Shown in pieces: positions 1-8,534 of a stretch of 64,000 nucleotides of DNA. Origin of the DNA: a bacterium (GTDB taxonomy: Bacteria > Zhuqueibacterota > QNDG01 > JAFGCO01); contig JAFGCO010000006.1 in assembly GCA_016932575.1 (NCBI GenBank), forward strand, positions 26,843-90,842, in the 5' to 3' direction. Both the position numbers and the translations under genes were made by a program. Under the pieces are notes generated by a model. That model did no database searches and had not been told where the DNA came from. It saw only the letters and a program-made list of their open reading frames with translations. Position 1 is the stretch's first letter, and each line of letters begins with the position of its first letter.

Positions 1-1
1 T

Positions 2-253
2 GATTCTTATTTTCGTCTGGCCAAAGCGTACAATGCCGTCGGTAACTACAGTGATGCTTTGGAATCTGCTGAAAAAGCTATTCAGTTATCTAAAAGATCC
101 AAGACTTCCAAAGCTGCTTCAAACATAGAAAAAGGAAACGCGCTGGAAGCGATGGGTAAAAAAACAGAAGCCCTGACTGCTTTTCAGGAAGCAGCCCAGT
201 TGGATAGAAAATGGAAAGACTGGGTTGATCACCATATTGAGCAAATGCAATAA
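2..253 (+). CDS. TPR-repeat protein, C-terminal part (5' end outside window)
   Basis: The reading frame is open from the first bases of the window and stops with TAA at 251-253, so only the last 83 residues are visible. The fragment shows TPR-like helical pairs (alanines and aromatic residues spaced as in 'AKAYNAVGNYSDALESAEKA', then a second unit around 'KGNALEAMGKKTEALTAFQ'). TPR units mediate protein-protein contacts; the partner cannot be told from the fragment. A hairpin terminator follows 34 bp after the stop, so this is the last gene of its transcription unit. Confidence 0.75.
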   Translation, partial: DSYFRLAKAYNAVGNYSDALESAEKAIQLSKRSKTSKAASNIEKGNALEAMGKKTEALTAFQEAAQLDRKWKDWVDHHIEQMQ

Positions 254-287
254 TTAATTTGTTTTATTTCTGAAATTCTGTTAAATT

Positions 288-317
288 AAAGCCCGTCAGC
301 ATTTGATGGGCTTTTTT
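288..317 (+). terminator. Rho-independent terminator after the TPR gene
   Basis: An 8-bp stem (291-298 with 304-311, one G-T pair) with a 5-base loop is extended by an A3/T3 pairing and runs into a T-rich tract. It separates the TPR gene from rnfB, which starts 38 bp further on. Confidence 0.75.
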
Positions 318-354
318 ATTATTTTAAATCAATTAACTGGAGATCAACAATTCC

Positions 355-1197
355 ATGAATTTCAGCGTTATATTGGCAATGATCATTATGGGAGGATTGG
401 GATTAATTTTTGGTGCCTGGCTGGCTGTGGCCTCGCGTGTTTTCATGGTTAAGCGTGACCAGCGGATTGCTTTGATTGAAGAAGCCTTGCCAGGAGCCAA
501 CTGCGGTGCCTGTGGTGCGCCCGGATGCAGCGGTTTCGCAGAAGGCGTTGTGAAGGGCGTATATCCGGTGAATGGTTGTACGGTTGGCGGTGCTGATGTG
601 GCTGCCAAAGTGGCCGAAATTATGGGAACCAAGGCTGGAGAAACAGTACTCAAAGTCGCTGTTGTACGGTGCCGCGGGGATCATGAAAATGCCGTCGATC
701 GTGCTCAATACACAGGGATTCAGGATTGCCGGGCAGCTGTCCAGATCAACAATGGTCCGAAAGGATGCGAATATGGATGCCTTGGCCTGGGTACATGTGC
801 AGCAGTTTGCCCGTTTGATGCCATTAAAATGAGCGAAAATGGCCTTCCTGTGGTGGATGAAGCATTGTGCACAGGCTGCGGAGAATGTGTCAAGGCATGC
901 CCGAGAAATATTATGGCTCTGCTGCCAAGAGATCAGAAGATTTATCTGGCCTGTGTGTCCAGGGATTTTGGTAAAGCAGTGAAAGCCGTATGCAAGGTCG
1001 GCTGTATTGGGTGTACATTGTGCGCCAATCCAAAAACGACAGCCAATGAAATCATTACCATGGAGGGGAAATTACCGGTCATTCACTATGACAGAGTGAA
1101 TGATCCGGTGGGAGATCTTCAGAATGCTGTTGAAAAATGCCCGACAAAAAGTTTTGCTGTCAGAGACACCAGCGGCAAGCAAAAGAAAAAACAATAA
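355..1197 (+). CDS. rnfB: Electron transport complex subunit RnfB (polyferredoxin)
   Basis: RnfB is the iron-sulfur subunit of the Rnf complex, a membrane ferredoxin:NAD oxidoreductase coupled to ion transport. The 280-residue product has one N-terminal membrane segment (about residues 4-27), then the family-specific 4Fe-4S site with Cys50, Cys53, Cys58 and Cys75, then ferredoxin-type clusters with 'CTGCGECVKACP' and a further 'CKVGCIGCTLC' motif. The C-terminus is lysine-rich and cytosolic. The start at 355 follows AACTGGAGATC. No other rnf subunit lies in the window: the next gene is an unrelated secreted protein, so either the rest of the complex is encoded elsewhere or this RnfB serves another partner. 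The family call is firm; assembly into a full Rnf complex is not shown here. Confidence 0.9.
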   Translation: MNFSVILAMIIMGGLGLIFGAWLAVASRVFMVKRDQRIALIEEALPGANCGACGAPGCSGFAEGVVKGVYPVNGCTVGGADVAAKVAEIMGTKAGETVLKVAVVRCRGDHENAVDRAQYTGIQDCRAAVQINNGPKGCEYGCLGLGTCAAVCPFDAIKMSENGLPVVDEALCTGCGECVKACPRNIMALLPRDQKIYLACVSRDFGKAVKAVCKVGCIGCTLCANPKTTANEIITMEGKLPVIHYDRVNDPVGDLQNAVEKCPTKSFAVRDTSGKQKKKQ

Positions 1198-1211
1198 ACG
1201 GAACCAGAACC

Positions 1212-1940
1212 ATGAAAATTTTCAGATCTATAAATATACGATTGTCTGGTTTGAGTGTTATTGTGGCAGCTTTTCTTTTTGCTGAAAATGGGTATTATAT
1301 AGAAGAAAAAGTGACGACGCCTCCTATTTTCGGATTACCAGCGCAAACCCATTTCACGAAAACCTGGATTACGGACACACATCTGCGGCGCGATGAGGGT
1401 GATAAAAATCAAACCCTGTTAATCGACACCCGGAAAAATCAAGCCTGGCTGGTTCGACATCAGGACAGCACAATGATCAAGATGGATATAGCCACATTTC
1501 AGGGAATGGCTTTGATGACCATGATGATGTTCGGAGTTACATATGACACTTTAACAGGTGAACCGATCATTCCGGATTCGATTTTTTATAAAACCGGCAG
1601 ACAGCGGCATGTCGGAGAATGGGATTGTCATGAAGTGGTCATTCACAGCCGTCGTCCGGATTCGGGCGATAAGAGGAATCACCGCGTGATAATGTGGGTG
1701 ACAACCTCCCCGGATCGTCCGTTGTATGCATCGATTTTAAGAACCATGATGGGGCCCATGGTCAGACAATATGCTTTCTTTTTTGATCAGCTGGAACGGC
1801 TGGGCGGATATCCCGCCGAGCTTCATACGCGGGCCATGGGTGTGGAAGTTACGCAGAAATTGTTATTATTGGAAGAGCGGGACATTGCTGACTCATTTTT
1901 TCAATTACCGCCAGGATACCAGTCCGAAGAGACCCCATAA
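1212..1940 (+). CDS. Secreted protein of unknown function (DUF4412-like)
   Basis: The 242-residue product starts 14 bp after rnfB and carries a hydrophobic N-terminal segment ending near 'FLFAENG', which reads as a signal peptide. The mature part is beta-rich with blocks 'DTRKNQAWLVRHQDST' and 'RHVGEWDCHEVVIHSR', resembling the DUF4412-type fold in which a strand pattern of this kind precedes a conserved Gly-x-x-Cys. It has methionine clusters around residues 95-105. The frame is open further upstream inside rnfB, but the ATG at 1212 is preferred because it places the signal peptide at the N-terminus. It probably acts in the periplasm or outer envelope. No catalytic motif was recognised. Confidence 0.7.
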   Translation: MKIFRSINIRLSGLSVIVAAFLFAENGYYIEEKVTTPPIFGLPAQTHFTKTWITDTHLRRDEGDKNQTLLIDTRKNQAWLVRHQDSTMIKMDIATFQGMALMTMMMFGVTYDTLTGEPIIPDSIFYKTGRQRHVGEWDCHEVVIHSRRPDSGDKRNHRVIMWVTTSPDRPLYASILRTMMGPMVRQYAFFFDQLERLGGYPAELHTRAMGVEVTQKLLLLEERDIADSFFQLPPGYQSEETP

Positions 1941-1944
1941 TTTT

Positions 1945-4203
1945 TTATGCATTATTTTTTTTCAGATACATTAACACACTGATGCAGCCATTCATGAGTG
2001 ATAAGAGAAGCAGACAGTGAATAATCCCCAGAATGGGGATCAGCAATACAGAACATATAAACGCGCCAAATGCTGAACCAGACAAATCGGAACTATAAAG
2101 AAATCCGGCCTGATGCGACAGTTCTTTTTTGGAATGGATGTAAAGATGGTTTGCCAGAACAAATTGGAACCCCCCCAGACTCCCTGCGAATAGTGTAAGT
2201 AATACAAACACGGGGGGAATCAATGAATGGAATGGTTGATGAAGCATCCATCGGCTGAAAAGGACCGTGCCGATACAGAGGAGAACATAAAGAGACACGA
2301 TTGCCTGAATTCTCCGAAAGGTCTCGAATCGGGCTTTCTTAAGTTGATACAGTTTCCATGCACGAAGACTGCCCAGGGAAAGTCCGAGCATATAAGAGGC
2401 GATCAGTATGGCGAGTATTTGATAAGTTGCTCCCCATAAAATTTGAAATCCGAGAATTAAAATAATCTCCAGAGAAATTTCGGTAAATCCCACGATCCAG
2501 ATGGACGCCAGGATATGCAGCTTTCTCCACCGGAGGGTTTTTTTCCATTGTTGCAACAGAAAAATAATCAGAAATAAGACGGCAATAAAAAAAATCCAGC
2601 GGGACAGGTGAAGTTTGCTGAATTCCTGATATACTGTTTTAAATCCATGTGAAAAATGAGCGACCCATAATACTGTGTCGTAATAGTATCCCAGGGGTTT
2701 AAAATCTGTATTGCGTTGAGACGTGGGGTGAATTTGCTCCATAACCTGGGCAATCCGGTCACGACTTAGTGTATATTGGATGAAATAGTACCGAATATAC
2801 CGTGTTTGTAATCGCCGTTCATTGATACGGCTTTGCAGCCGGTCCGGATTTGAAAAGGTGAGCCCGGGCGTTGTTGAAGCAAGCCAGTGCTGGACTTCCC
2901 CGGGTAAAATGGTCAGATCCGGAAATACATCCCGAACTGTGGCGGAAAGCATGCTGAGAAAATCAGACAATTCCGGATTGATAACATTTTCCTCTGCCCG
3001 AACCTGGAACGTGAATATCCCCTGGCTGTTCAGCCTATTTTTTACGGCTTTAAAAAATTCCAAAGTATAGAAACGGTTCAATTGATTGGTGTAGGGATTG
3101 GGCAGATTGGAGAGAATGACATCATATGATGTCCCATACCGATCGATGTATTGCCGGGCATCCATATGGTGAATATGGATACGGGGATCTGTCACCAGGC
3201 TTTTCGCCCCGGGAATTTGACGCCGGATCATTTGTATTAATGCGGGATTGATTTCAACATAGTCGATATGCTGCACGGAGGGATGTTTAAGAATCTCGCG
3301 CAGCAAATCCACGCCGCCGCTGATTTGCAATACCCGTTTGGGAGCGGGATGCTGCAACAGGGCAAAATGGACAGAGGATTCAGCTGACAGCGGATCGGGT
3401 GAAGTATACATCCAAAGACCATTTTGGTAAACATTGGTTTGGTCCTGGAGGCGGGTGATATGAATTTGTCCGTAGGGTGTATTTTTCGACAGTACAATCG
3501 ATTGATTGGGAAAGTATAATGCGTCCAGTCGGGTTTGTATGGATACTGAGAAATACCACAGGATGCAGTAACCCAAAAGGATCGGAAGCGTAAACCTCAG
3601 GCGTTGTGTGTGGGGTGAAAGCAGGATCCATGCAGAAAAGAGGCTGAATCCTGAAAGAAAAAGGCCAATCTGAAAACTGTTCAAGGCGCGGATAAAAATA
3701 AAACTGGCCAGAAGACCCCCTAATCCCGCTCCAATTGACTCGAGAGTATAAACCCGGGGTGGTGAAAAGCGGCGGGTTTCATCTTCTTTCCAATGGCAAA
3801 CCAGGGTATATAAATACCCGGATAACAGGCAGAATGGCCCCAGGACAATCGTCGTGATTATCAGCATGTGTGAAAACCCCGCCATTTCAGCGGCAGGAAT
3901 ACCGATGACAGATTTTGCGGAACGCACCAACCACAAGGTGCAGGGAATCACAAAAGCCCATGCGAGCTGGATGATGGCGATCCGATGTTGAACACGGATT
4001 GGCGCAGGTAACAGCTTTGGAAGAAGTCCGCTTCCTGTGGCTGTCCAGATCAGCCAAAAAGCGAGAGTGGTTCCGATGCATAACTCATTTCCGTAAAACT
4101 GAGAAATCAGTTCCTGCATCATGAGTACCTGCATAGGGACCGAAATCATGCCAATGGCAATAATCGGTACTGAATTGAGTATTTGATTTTTATGAATTTG
4201 CAT
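1945..4203 (-). CDS. Membrane protein with spermidine synthase-like domain
   Basis: A 752-residue three-part protein: about six N-terminal membrane helices (residues 10-220), a soluble Rossmann-type methyltransferase/aminopropyltransferase-like domain (about 230-430) and a C-terminal membrane part (about 540-750). The soluble domain shows 'VLQISGGVDLLREIL' and 'IDYVEINPALI', the nucleotide-binding features of the spermidine synthase superfamily. The segment equivalent to the catalytic 'D-x-x-D-x-x-DP' reads 'DVILSNLPNP', so two acidic residues needed by true spermidine synthases are missing. Genuine polyamine synthesis is therefore doubtful; a related transfer reaction at the membrane is possible. 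It faces the secreted-protein gene tail to tail with a 4-bp gap. Confidence 0.8.
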   Translation of the reverse strand: MQIHKNQILNSVPIIAIGMISVPMQVLMMQELISQFYGNELCIGTTLAFWLIWTATGSGLLPKLLPAPIRVQHRIAIIQLAWAFVIPCTLWLVRSAKSVIGIPAAEMAGFSHMLIITTIVLGPFCLLSGYLYTLVCHWKEDETRRFSPPRVYTLESIGAGLGGLLASFIFIRALNSFQIGLFLSGFSLFSAWILLSPHTQRLRFTLPILLGYCILWYFSVSIQTRLDALYFPNQSIVLSKNTPYGQIHITRLQDQTNVYQNGLWMYTSPDPLSAESSVHFALLQHPAPKRVLQISGGVDLLREILKHPSVQHIDYVEINPALIQMIRRQIPGAKSLVTDPRIHIHHMDARQYIDRYGTSYDVILSNLPNPYTNQLNRFYTLEFFKAVKNRLNSQGIFTFQVRAEENVINPELSDFLSMLSATVRDVFPDLTILPGEVQHWLASTTPGLTFSNPDRLQSRINERRLQTRYIRYYFIQYTLSRDRIAQVMEQIHPTSQRNTDFKPLGYYYDTVLWVAHFSHGFKTVYQEFSKLHLSRWIFFIAVLFLIIFLLQQWKKTLRWRKLHILASIWIVGFTEISLEIILILGFQILWGATYQILAILIASYMLGLSLGSLRAWKLYQLKKARFETFRRIQAIVSLYVLLCIGTVLFSRWMLHQPFHSLIPPVFVLLTLFAGSLGGFQFVLANHLYIHSKKELSHQAGFLYSSDLSGSAFGAFICSVLLIPILGIIHCLLLLSLMNGCISVLMYLKKNNA

Positions 4204-4685
4204 TGTATCTTACATTATCCGGCTGATAAACAATGATCAATGGCTCCTCAGAGTTATCATGGCTATATTGCCAGACAGAATATTTCAGACCAGGTTATGT
4301 GATGTTTGTTATTTTGCCAAAAAGCGACAAAATCCAGGGAATCAATAAATATGTTGCTTCTTCCTGCGACCGTATTATATTAAAAGCAGGGATGATGCAG
4401 TCCACGGTTCATCATTATTATAAAAAGAAACCACAGTACTTGCAAGTGTTATATCACTTGTTCCGGTTTACGAGATTGTCGTAAACCATTGTAAACGGTA
4501 TTTTAAACCTCCGAAAGGTTCAATAAGTTTAATATTCCCAATGTGCAATCTTAATTATAAAACCTCCCGGAGGTTTAACTTGCAACCTTTTTGATAGTTA
4601 CAACTAGAATTGGGACTCATTTAAAACCAGAATTTACGAACCGTATCAAAAAAACACATCGGATCAATAAATAAGAAGGAAACGA
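4204..4685. repeat. Intergenic region with clustered inverted repeats upstream of cysS
   Basis: No convincing gene lies in this 480-bp gap. It holds several small perfect inverted repeats: CAAGTG/CACTTG (4443-4460), GGTTTACGA/TCGTAAACC (4465-4487), AACCT/AGGTT (4506-4520) and AAACCTCC/GGAGGTTT around a single C (4560-4576). The last two share the same core, which suggests copies of a REP-like unit. They could alternatively form transcript structures in the cysS leader. The cysS ribosome-binding site AAGAAGGA is at 4673-4680. Confidence 0.5.
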
Positions 4686-6134
4686 ATGATGCTTCATGTT
4701 TACAATACGCTCAGCAAACAGAAGGAACCCTTCGAACCGGCCAATCCCCCGTTTGTGGGGATGTATGTATGCGGTCCGACGGTCTATGATGATCCGCATC
4801 TCGGACATGCCAAAAGTTACGTCAGTTTTGATGTTATCGTCCGTTTCCTTCGGGCGTTAAAATACAAAGTTCGTTACGTGCAAAACATTACAGATGTCGG
4901 TCATCTTTTGGAAGATTCCGAAGACGGGGAAGACCGGATTATTAAAAAGGCCAAACTGGAAAAAGTTGAACCTATTGAAATCGCCCAAAAGTATGAGAGG
5001 CATTACTTTCATGATATGGATTTATTGAATAATCTTCGGCCCGATATTTCCTGCAGGGCCTCGGGATATATTCCAGAAATGATCGAGCTGGTTAAAACTT
5101 TGCTGGACAAGGGATATGCGTATGAAAACGAGGGAAATGTTTATTTTGATATCGCCAAATTTGAAGGTTACGGAAAATTGTCCGGACGCAAGATCGAAGA
5201 TCTGCTGGAAGGTGTTCGTGATACAGTGGCTGAAGGTAAAAGGCATTCAGCCGATTTTGCTTTATGGAAAAAAGCGGATCCACAGCATATCATGCAATGG
5301 CTGTCGCCCTGGGGCCGGGGATACCCCGGCTGGCATCTTGAATGTTCCGTGATGTCCATGAAATACCTTGGAGAAAGTATAGACATCCATGGCGGCGGAC
5401 TGGACAATCAGTTTCCCCATCATGAGTGCGAGATTGCACAAAGTGAAGCCGCTACAGGAAAACCCTTTGTGAAATACTGGCTGCATAACAACATGGTGAC
5501 TATCAACGGCCAGAAAATGAGCAAATCATTGGGTAATTTCAAGGCGCTTCCCGATTTGTTTGAAACGTATGGCTCCATGGTCATCCGGTTTTTCATTCTT
5601 CAGGGCCATTACCGCTCTCCGCAGGATTTTTCCGATCAGGCGCTTGATGCAGCCAAGGCGGGATTCACGCGGCTCTCGAAAATTGTTCAGGATATTCGAA
5701 GCAGGATTGGAGAGACAGTCCAGAACCTTGAAGATTCAGAGCTTTCGGAACCCTGGAAGGGTTATAAACAGAAATTTTATGAATATATGGAAGATGATTT
5801 CAATACGGCAGGTGCGGTTTCCGTATTATTTGATATGGCCAAAGAGTCCCAGGCGAGGCTGCAGTCCTCTCCGGAAAAGACAGATTTGGAATGTGCGGAC
5901 AAATTGTTTCATGCGCTGGGAGAATCCATTCTCGGCCTGGCATTCAAATCCGAAAACGCCGTTTCGGGAACGGGCACTGCAGAATCAGAGCTCGTCGAAT
6001 TTCTGCTTGAATTAAGGCAGGATTTTCGTGCAAAAAAAGACTGGGCCGCCAGTGATGCGATTCGCGACCGGTTAGGCGACATGGGGATTCTGGTGGAGGA
6101 TGGAAAGGACGGGGCCTCCTGGCGGAAAGCGTAA
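4686..6134 (+). CDS. cysS: Cysteine--tRNA ligase
   Basis: This cytosolic class I aminoacyl-tRNA synthetase charges tRNA-Cys with cysteine. The 482-residue length is typical. The ATP-binding HIGH motif is present as HLGH (residues 38-41) and the KMSKS loop as KMSKS (277-281). The zinc site that discriminates cysteine is complete: Cys29, Cys220, His245 and Glu249 correspond to the known ligands. A DALR-type helical anticodon-binding region follows. An AAGAAGGA ribosome-binding site is 5 bases before ATG 4686; a second ATG at 4689 is equally plausible. The gene appears monocistronic with a long structured leader. The call is firm. Confidence 0.97.
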   Translation: MMLHVYNTLSKQKEPFEPANPPFVGMYVCGPTVYDDPHLGHAKSYVSFDVIVRFLRALKYKVRYVQNITDVGHLLEDSEDGEDRIIKKAKLEKVEPIEIAQKYERHYFHDMDLLNNLRPDISCRASGYIPEMIELVKTLLDKGYAYENEGNVYFDIAKFEGYGKLSGRKIEDLLEGVRDTVAEGKRHSADFALWKKADPQHIMQWLSPWGRGYPGWHLECSVMSMKYLGESIDIHGGGLDNQFPHHECEIAQSEAATGKPFVKYWLHNNMVTINGQKMSKSLGNFKALPDLFETYGSMVIRFFILQGHYRSPQDFSDQALDAAKAGFTRLSKIVQDIRSRIGETVQNLEDSELSEPWKGYKQKFYEYMEDDFNTAGAVSVLFDMAKESQARLQSSPEKTDLECADKLFHALGESILGLAFKSENAVSGTGTAESELVEFLLELRQDFRAKKDWAASDAIRDRLGDMGILVEDGKDGASWRKA

Positions 6135-6253
6135 GCGGTCATAAATTATGTATTTCAGGTTTGATTATGTGTAACTTTCACTTGCACGACCACAATGATC
6201 GTAACACACGATTTCTAATTTGTTATTTCACTCACTAAGGGCGCCTGGCGAAT

Positions 6254-6487
6254 TTAACTGGCGAATATTACAATTGGTTCTTTTAAATCCGTTTGTTCTT
6301 TTAATGTCTTTACCAGGCATGCAATCAACCATATTTTTATCAGATCATGTTTATCGTATGATTCAGTCTTGCTAACAGCTTTAAGCATATCATTAAAAAT
6401 TGAAAATTGCTTTCCAATATAAGATTTTATGTTCTTGTCATATGAACCACATCCCTCAAAGCATTGATGTTTTTCAGAATATGTAAA
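6254..6487 (-). pseudogene. Remnant of an unidentified gene (77 open codons)
   Basis: The minus strand is open from 6487 to a TAA at 6254-6256 and reads like a real protein C-terminus (for example 'SYDKNIKSYIGKQFSIFND' and 'LIKIWLIACLVKTLKEQ'), but there is no start codon in the first half. The adjacent frame just upstream reads 'SSYDLHILKNINALRDVVH', so a frameshift may have split one gene. No family was recognised. Coding status is inferred only from composition. Confidence 0.3.
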
Positions 6488-6678
6488 TCATAAGAAGATG
6501 AGATCATGGCAATATACGAGGCAATATAAGAAAATCAAGTATTTTCAGGGGAGTAACTTTGGTCTGTTTCCTGTCGTTTTTTCTTTTTTTGTCTAATGAG
6601 ACATGAAATCCATTCGATAAAAGACGCCAATTTAATAATTCTATGGGATATTCATTGCCATTTCCCTGTCTTGCGTCT

Positions 6679-6882
6679 TCATGTATCAGCCAAAAAAAAT
6701 CTCAGACCGAGCAAAAACATCCACGTGACATTTAATAATAAACCGCCCATCGCGAAACTCATTGCGACTTCACTGAGTTTGGGTATAAAAGATATACATA
6801 TTTCATAGATTGACAGCATTGCAAAGCCCGTGATTCCTGCAAGAGCGAGGTTTATTTCTATGAAAGGAATATATTGAATTGA
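6679..6882 (-). pseudogene. Remnant of a membrane-protein gene
   Basis: The minus strand is open for 67 codons ending with TGA at 6679-6681. It encodes two hydrophobic segments ('INLALAGITGFAMLSIYEI' and 'MGGLLLNVTWMFLLGLRFF') that look like membrane helices. No start codon with a ribosome-binding site lies at its beginning. The neighbouring frame upstream (to about 7030) is also hydrophobic, which fits one frameshifted membrane-protein gene. The family is not recognised. Confidence 0.3.
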
Positions 6883-7070
6883 TCAAAAATGCACAAGAAG
6901 ATTCTAAAATTCTACAAGGCAAGTTAAGGTATCGATAACAGAATTTATTTAAACCATTAATTTGTATTATGCTCACGATTAAAGCACTTAACATACTATT
7001 TTGATAAACTAAATATCCGTCAGATACCAAATATTATCAAAATTAATACAGATTGTAATATTATTTAAAA

Positions 7071-8534
7071 TCATTCACCGATATTTGATCTCCAATGACA
7101 TAGAGCTTTAAATGCCAGTATATCATTATTAAAATGTAAATGAGATGCAAGCTCTGGTGGTGTTGTAGCTATATCAGGCGGTTCAAGTGGTACAGGATCT
7201 ATAAAGTCAATTCCTTTTTCTTTTAGGGCATGGGCCCATTCCATTTTCACCCACTTTGAATCCTTGGCTGCTCTTGACCAAAACAAATAAAATATATCGC
7301 TTTTATCAATTAATTGAAATAATTTGGATTTATATTTATCTCCTGACCGTAAAGCTATTATATCCATGAATATTTCTAAATCTGGTATAATTTTCCTCAT
7401 TCCCGTAAGAATTGAAAATACTTCTTCACGATCCTCACTTGCATATGAAGGAAATACAGATCGATATCTCATTTCCTTATGACTTAAAGGTTTACTTTCT
7501 AAAGATAATTCACCAACATGTATAACAAAATATAGCTTGGAAATCGGTATGCCATTTAAATAAATACTAATTCGACCTTTATAATTACCAAAGGACATAC
7601 TCTTTGGAGCTTTCACAATAAACGTTGCATTTCCAATATCTCCGTCCCAAAATATAGCATCTTCTGGATCGTCAATAATAAAGGGTGCTAAATCAATTCT
7701 AACATTTAATAAAGAACCTTTTACAATGGATACTGGCCCTTTAAAATCAACTTGAATAGGTTTTTCATTGAAAATTATTTTTGATCGTTTAAGGACTTCG
7801 TCCCTCTGTCTTTCTAGGTGTGCAAACAACTCAATTCGAAAAGTTGAACCAGGTTCTACGGTAGATAATGATGTTAATGTGAAATGCACTTTGTTGAATT
7901 TTTTATGTGGCATTTCTATTTTTTGATTTAAATCAGGCTCTACTATATCAAACACATATCTTTTAAGTTTATTTCTAGCACTACGAATAGCCCTATCAAA
8001 TGCTTCTTCACTAATTTGCATTTCCTTTATAATTTCTTTCGTACTTGCTTCCTGCATTATAATTGTCATTATTTTTCGTTCGGTATCATTTAAATATTTA
8101 AATGCTGCTTTAATCTTTTCAGTAAGATCTTCAGATTCAGAAAGAGAATCTTGTGAGAAATTATACACATTCCCTATAAATGGATCTACAGGATCTTGTA
8201 CAGAGGAATTTTTCCTTCTGGCTTCAGTATTTTCTGGTTTTACTTCTGTTTCCCGACTCTTTTCAATCACATCAGATATTCTTCGCTTATATAGATTTTC
8301 ATACGTTTCATCTTCAATGTGCTTTTCCCGGCGCATCTGCCTGATTTTCTGCCTTCTTCGATCTAGATATTTATAATTTAAAATACTATGAGCCCATTGA
8401 ATGAACAATCCTTTATATTCCACTTCCAAACATCGAATTGATAAGATAATATATAGAATCCATAAAAAAATATTTCCCTCGTTCCCACGGTCTGAGACTG
8501 TGTGAAAATGGATAAAACCCCCTCCTCGATCCAA
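7071..8534 (-). CDS. Sigma-factor-like / beta-domain / TIR fusion protein
   Basis: Up to 487 residues in three parts. Residues about 40-64 ('FIQWAHSILNYKYLDRRRQK') resemble ECF sigma region 2.3-2.4, and about 115-180 resemble sigma region 4 ('LNDTERKIMTII' then a helix-turn-helix). Residues about 200-340 form a beta-rich domain ending near 'DAIFWDGDIGNATF'. Residues about 356-487 form a TIR domain starting 'SVFPSYASEDREEV', with 'SDIFYLFWS' and 'WVKMEWAHAL'; Glu432 lies where the NADase glutamate sits in active TIR enzymes. The family of this beta domain plus TIR is known in several bacterial phyla; its function is not. The start is unresolved: the first 18 codons from ATG 8534 lie inside an inverted-repeat element, GTG 8423 or ATG 8336 are alternatives, and sigma region 2.1-2.2 is missing. 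It has no operon partner and sits in AT-rich DNA, suggesting transfer. Confidence 0.8.
   Translation of the reverse strand: MDRGGGFIHFHTVSDRGNEGNIFLWILYIILSIRCLEVEYKGLFIQWAHSILNYKYLDRRRQKIRQMRREKHIEDETYENLYKRRISDVIEKSRETEVKPENTEARRKNSSVQDPVDPFIGNVYNFSQDSLSESEDLTEKIKAAFKYLNDTERKIMTIIMQEASTKEIIKEMQISEEAFDRAIRSARNKLKRYVFDIVEPDLNQKIEMPHKKFNKVHFTLTSLSTVEPGSTFRIELFAHLERQRDEVLKRSKIIFNEKPIQVDFKGPVSIVKGSLLNVRIDLAPFIIDDPEDAIFWDGDIGNATFIVKAPKSMSFGNYKGRISIYLNGIPISKLYFVIHVGELSLESKPLSHKEMRYRSVFPSYASEDREEVFSILTGMRKIIPDLEIFMDIIALRSGDKYKSKLFQLIDKSDIFYLFWSRAAKDSKWVKMEWAHALKEKGIDFIDPVPLEPPDIATTPPELASHLHFNNDILAFKALCHWRSNIGE

Larger units (their letters stand above)
6135..7070. other. AT-rich gap with eroded coding fragments
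   Basis: Between cysS and the TIR gene lie about 940 bp without an intact gene. The minus strand, read from 7070 downwards, gives several short open stretches with protein-like composition in changing frames: a hydrophobic stretch (6679-6882), a lysine-rich tail (roughly 6545-6655) and a 77-codon stretch (6254-6487). None has a plausible start with a ribosome-binding site. The pattern fits decayed genes transcribed in the same direction as the TIR gene. Confidence 0.4.

Noticed and set aside
4233-4484. An 83-codon plus-strand reading frame upstream of cysS
   Set aside because: It has no ribosome-binding site, runs through the inverted repeats and gives a composition unlike neighbouring proteins.
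4204-4685. A T-box-like leader controlling cysS
   Set aside because: No T-box core motif or antiterminator/terminator pair was found, and the system is mostly a Firmicutes feature.
6596-6808. A 70-codon plus-strand reading frame in the gap after cysS
   Set aside because: The opposite strand in the same place has a better protein-like hydrophobic reading; the plus frame has no ribosome-binding site.
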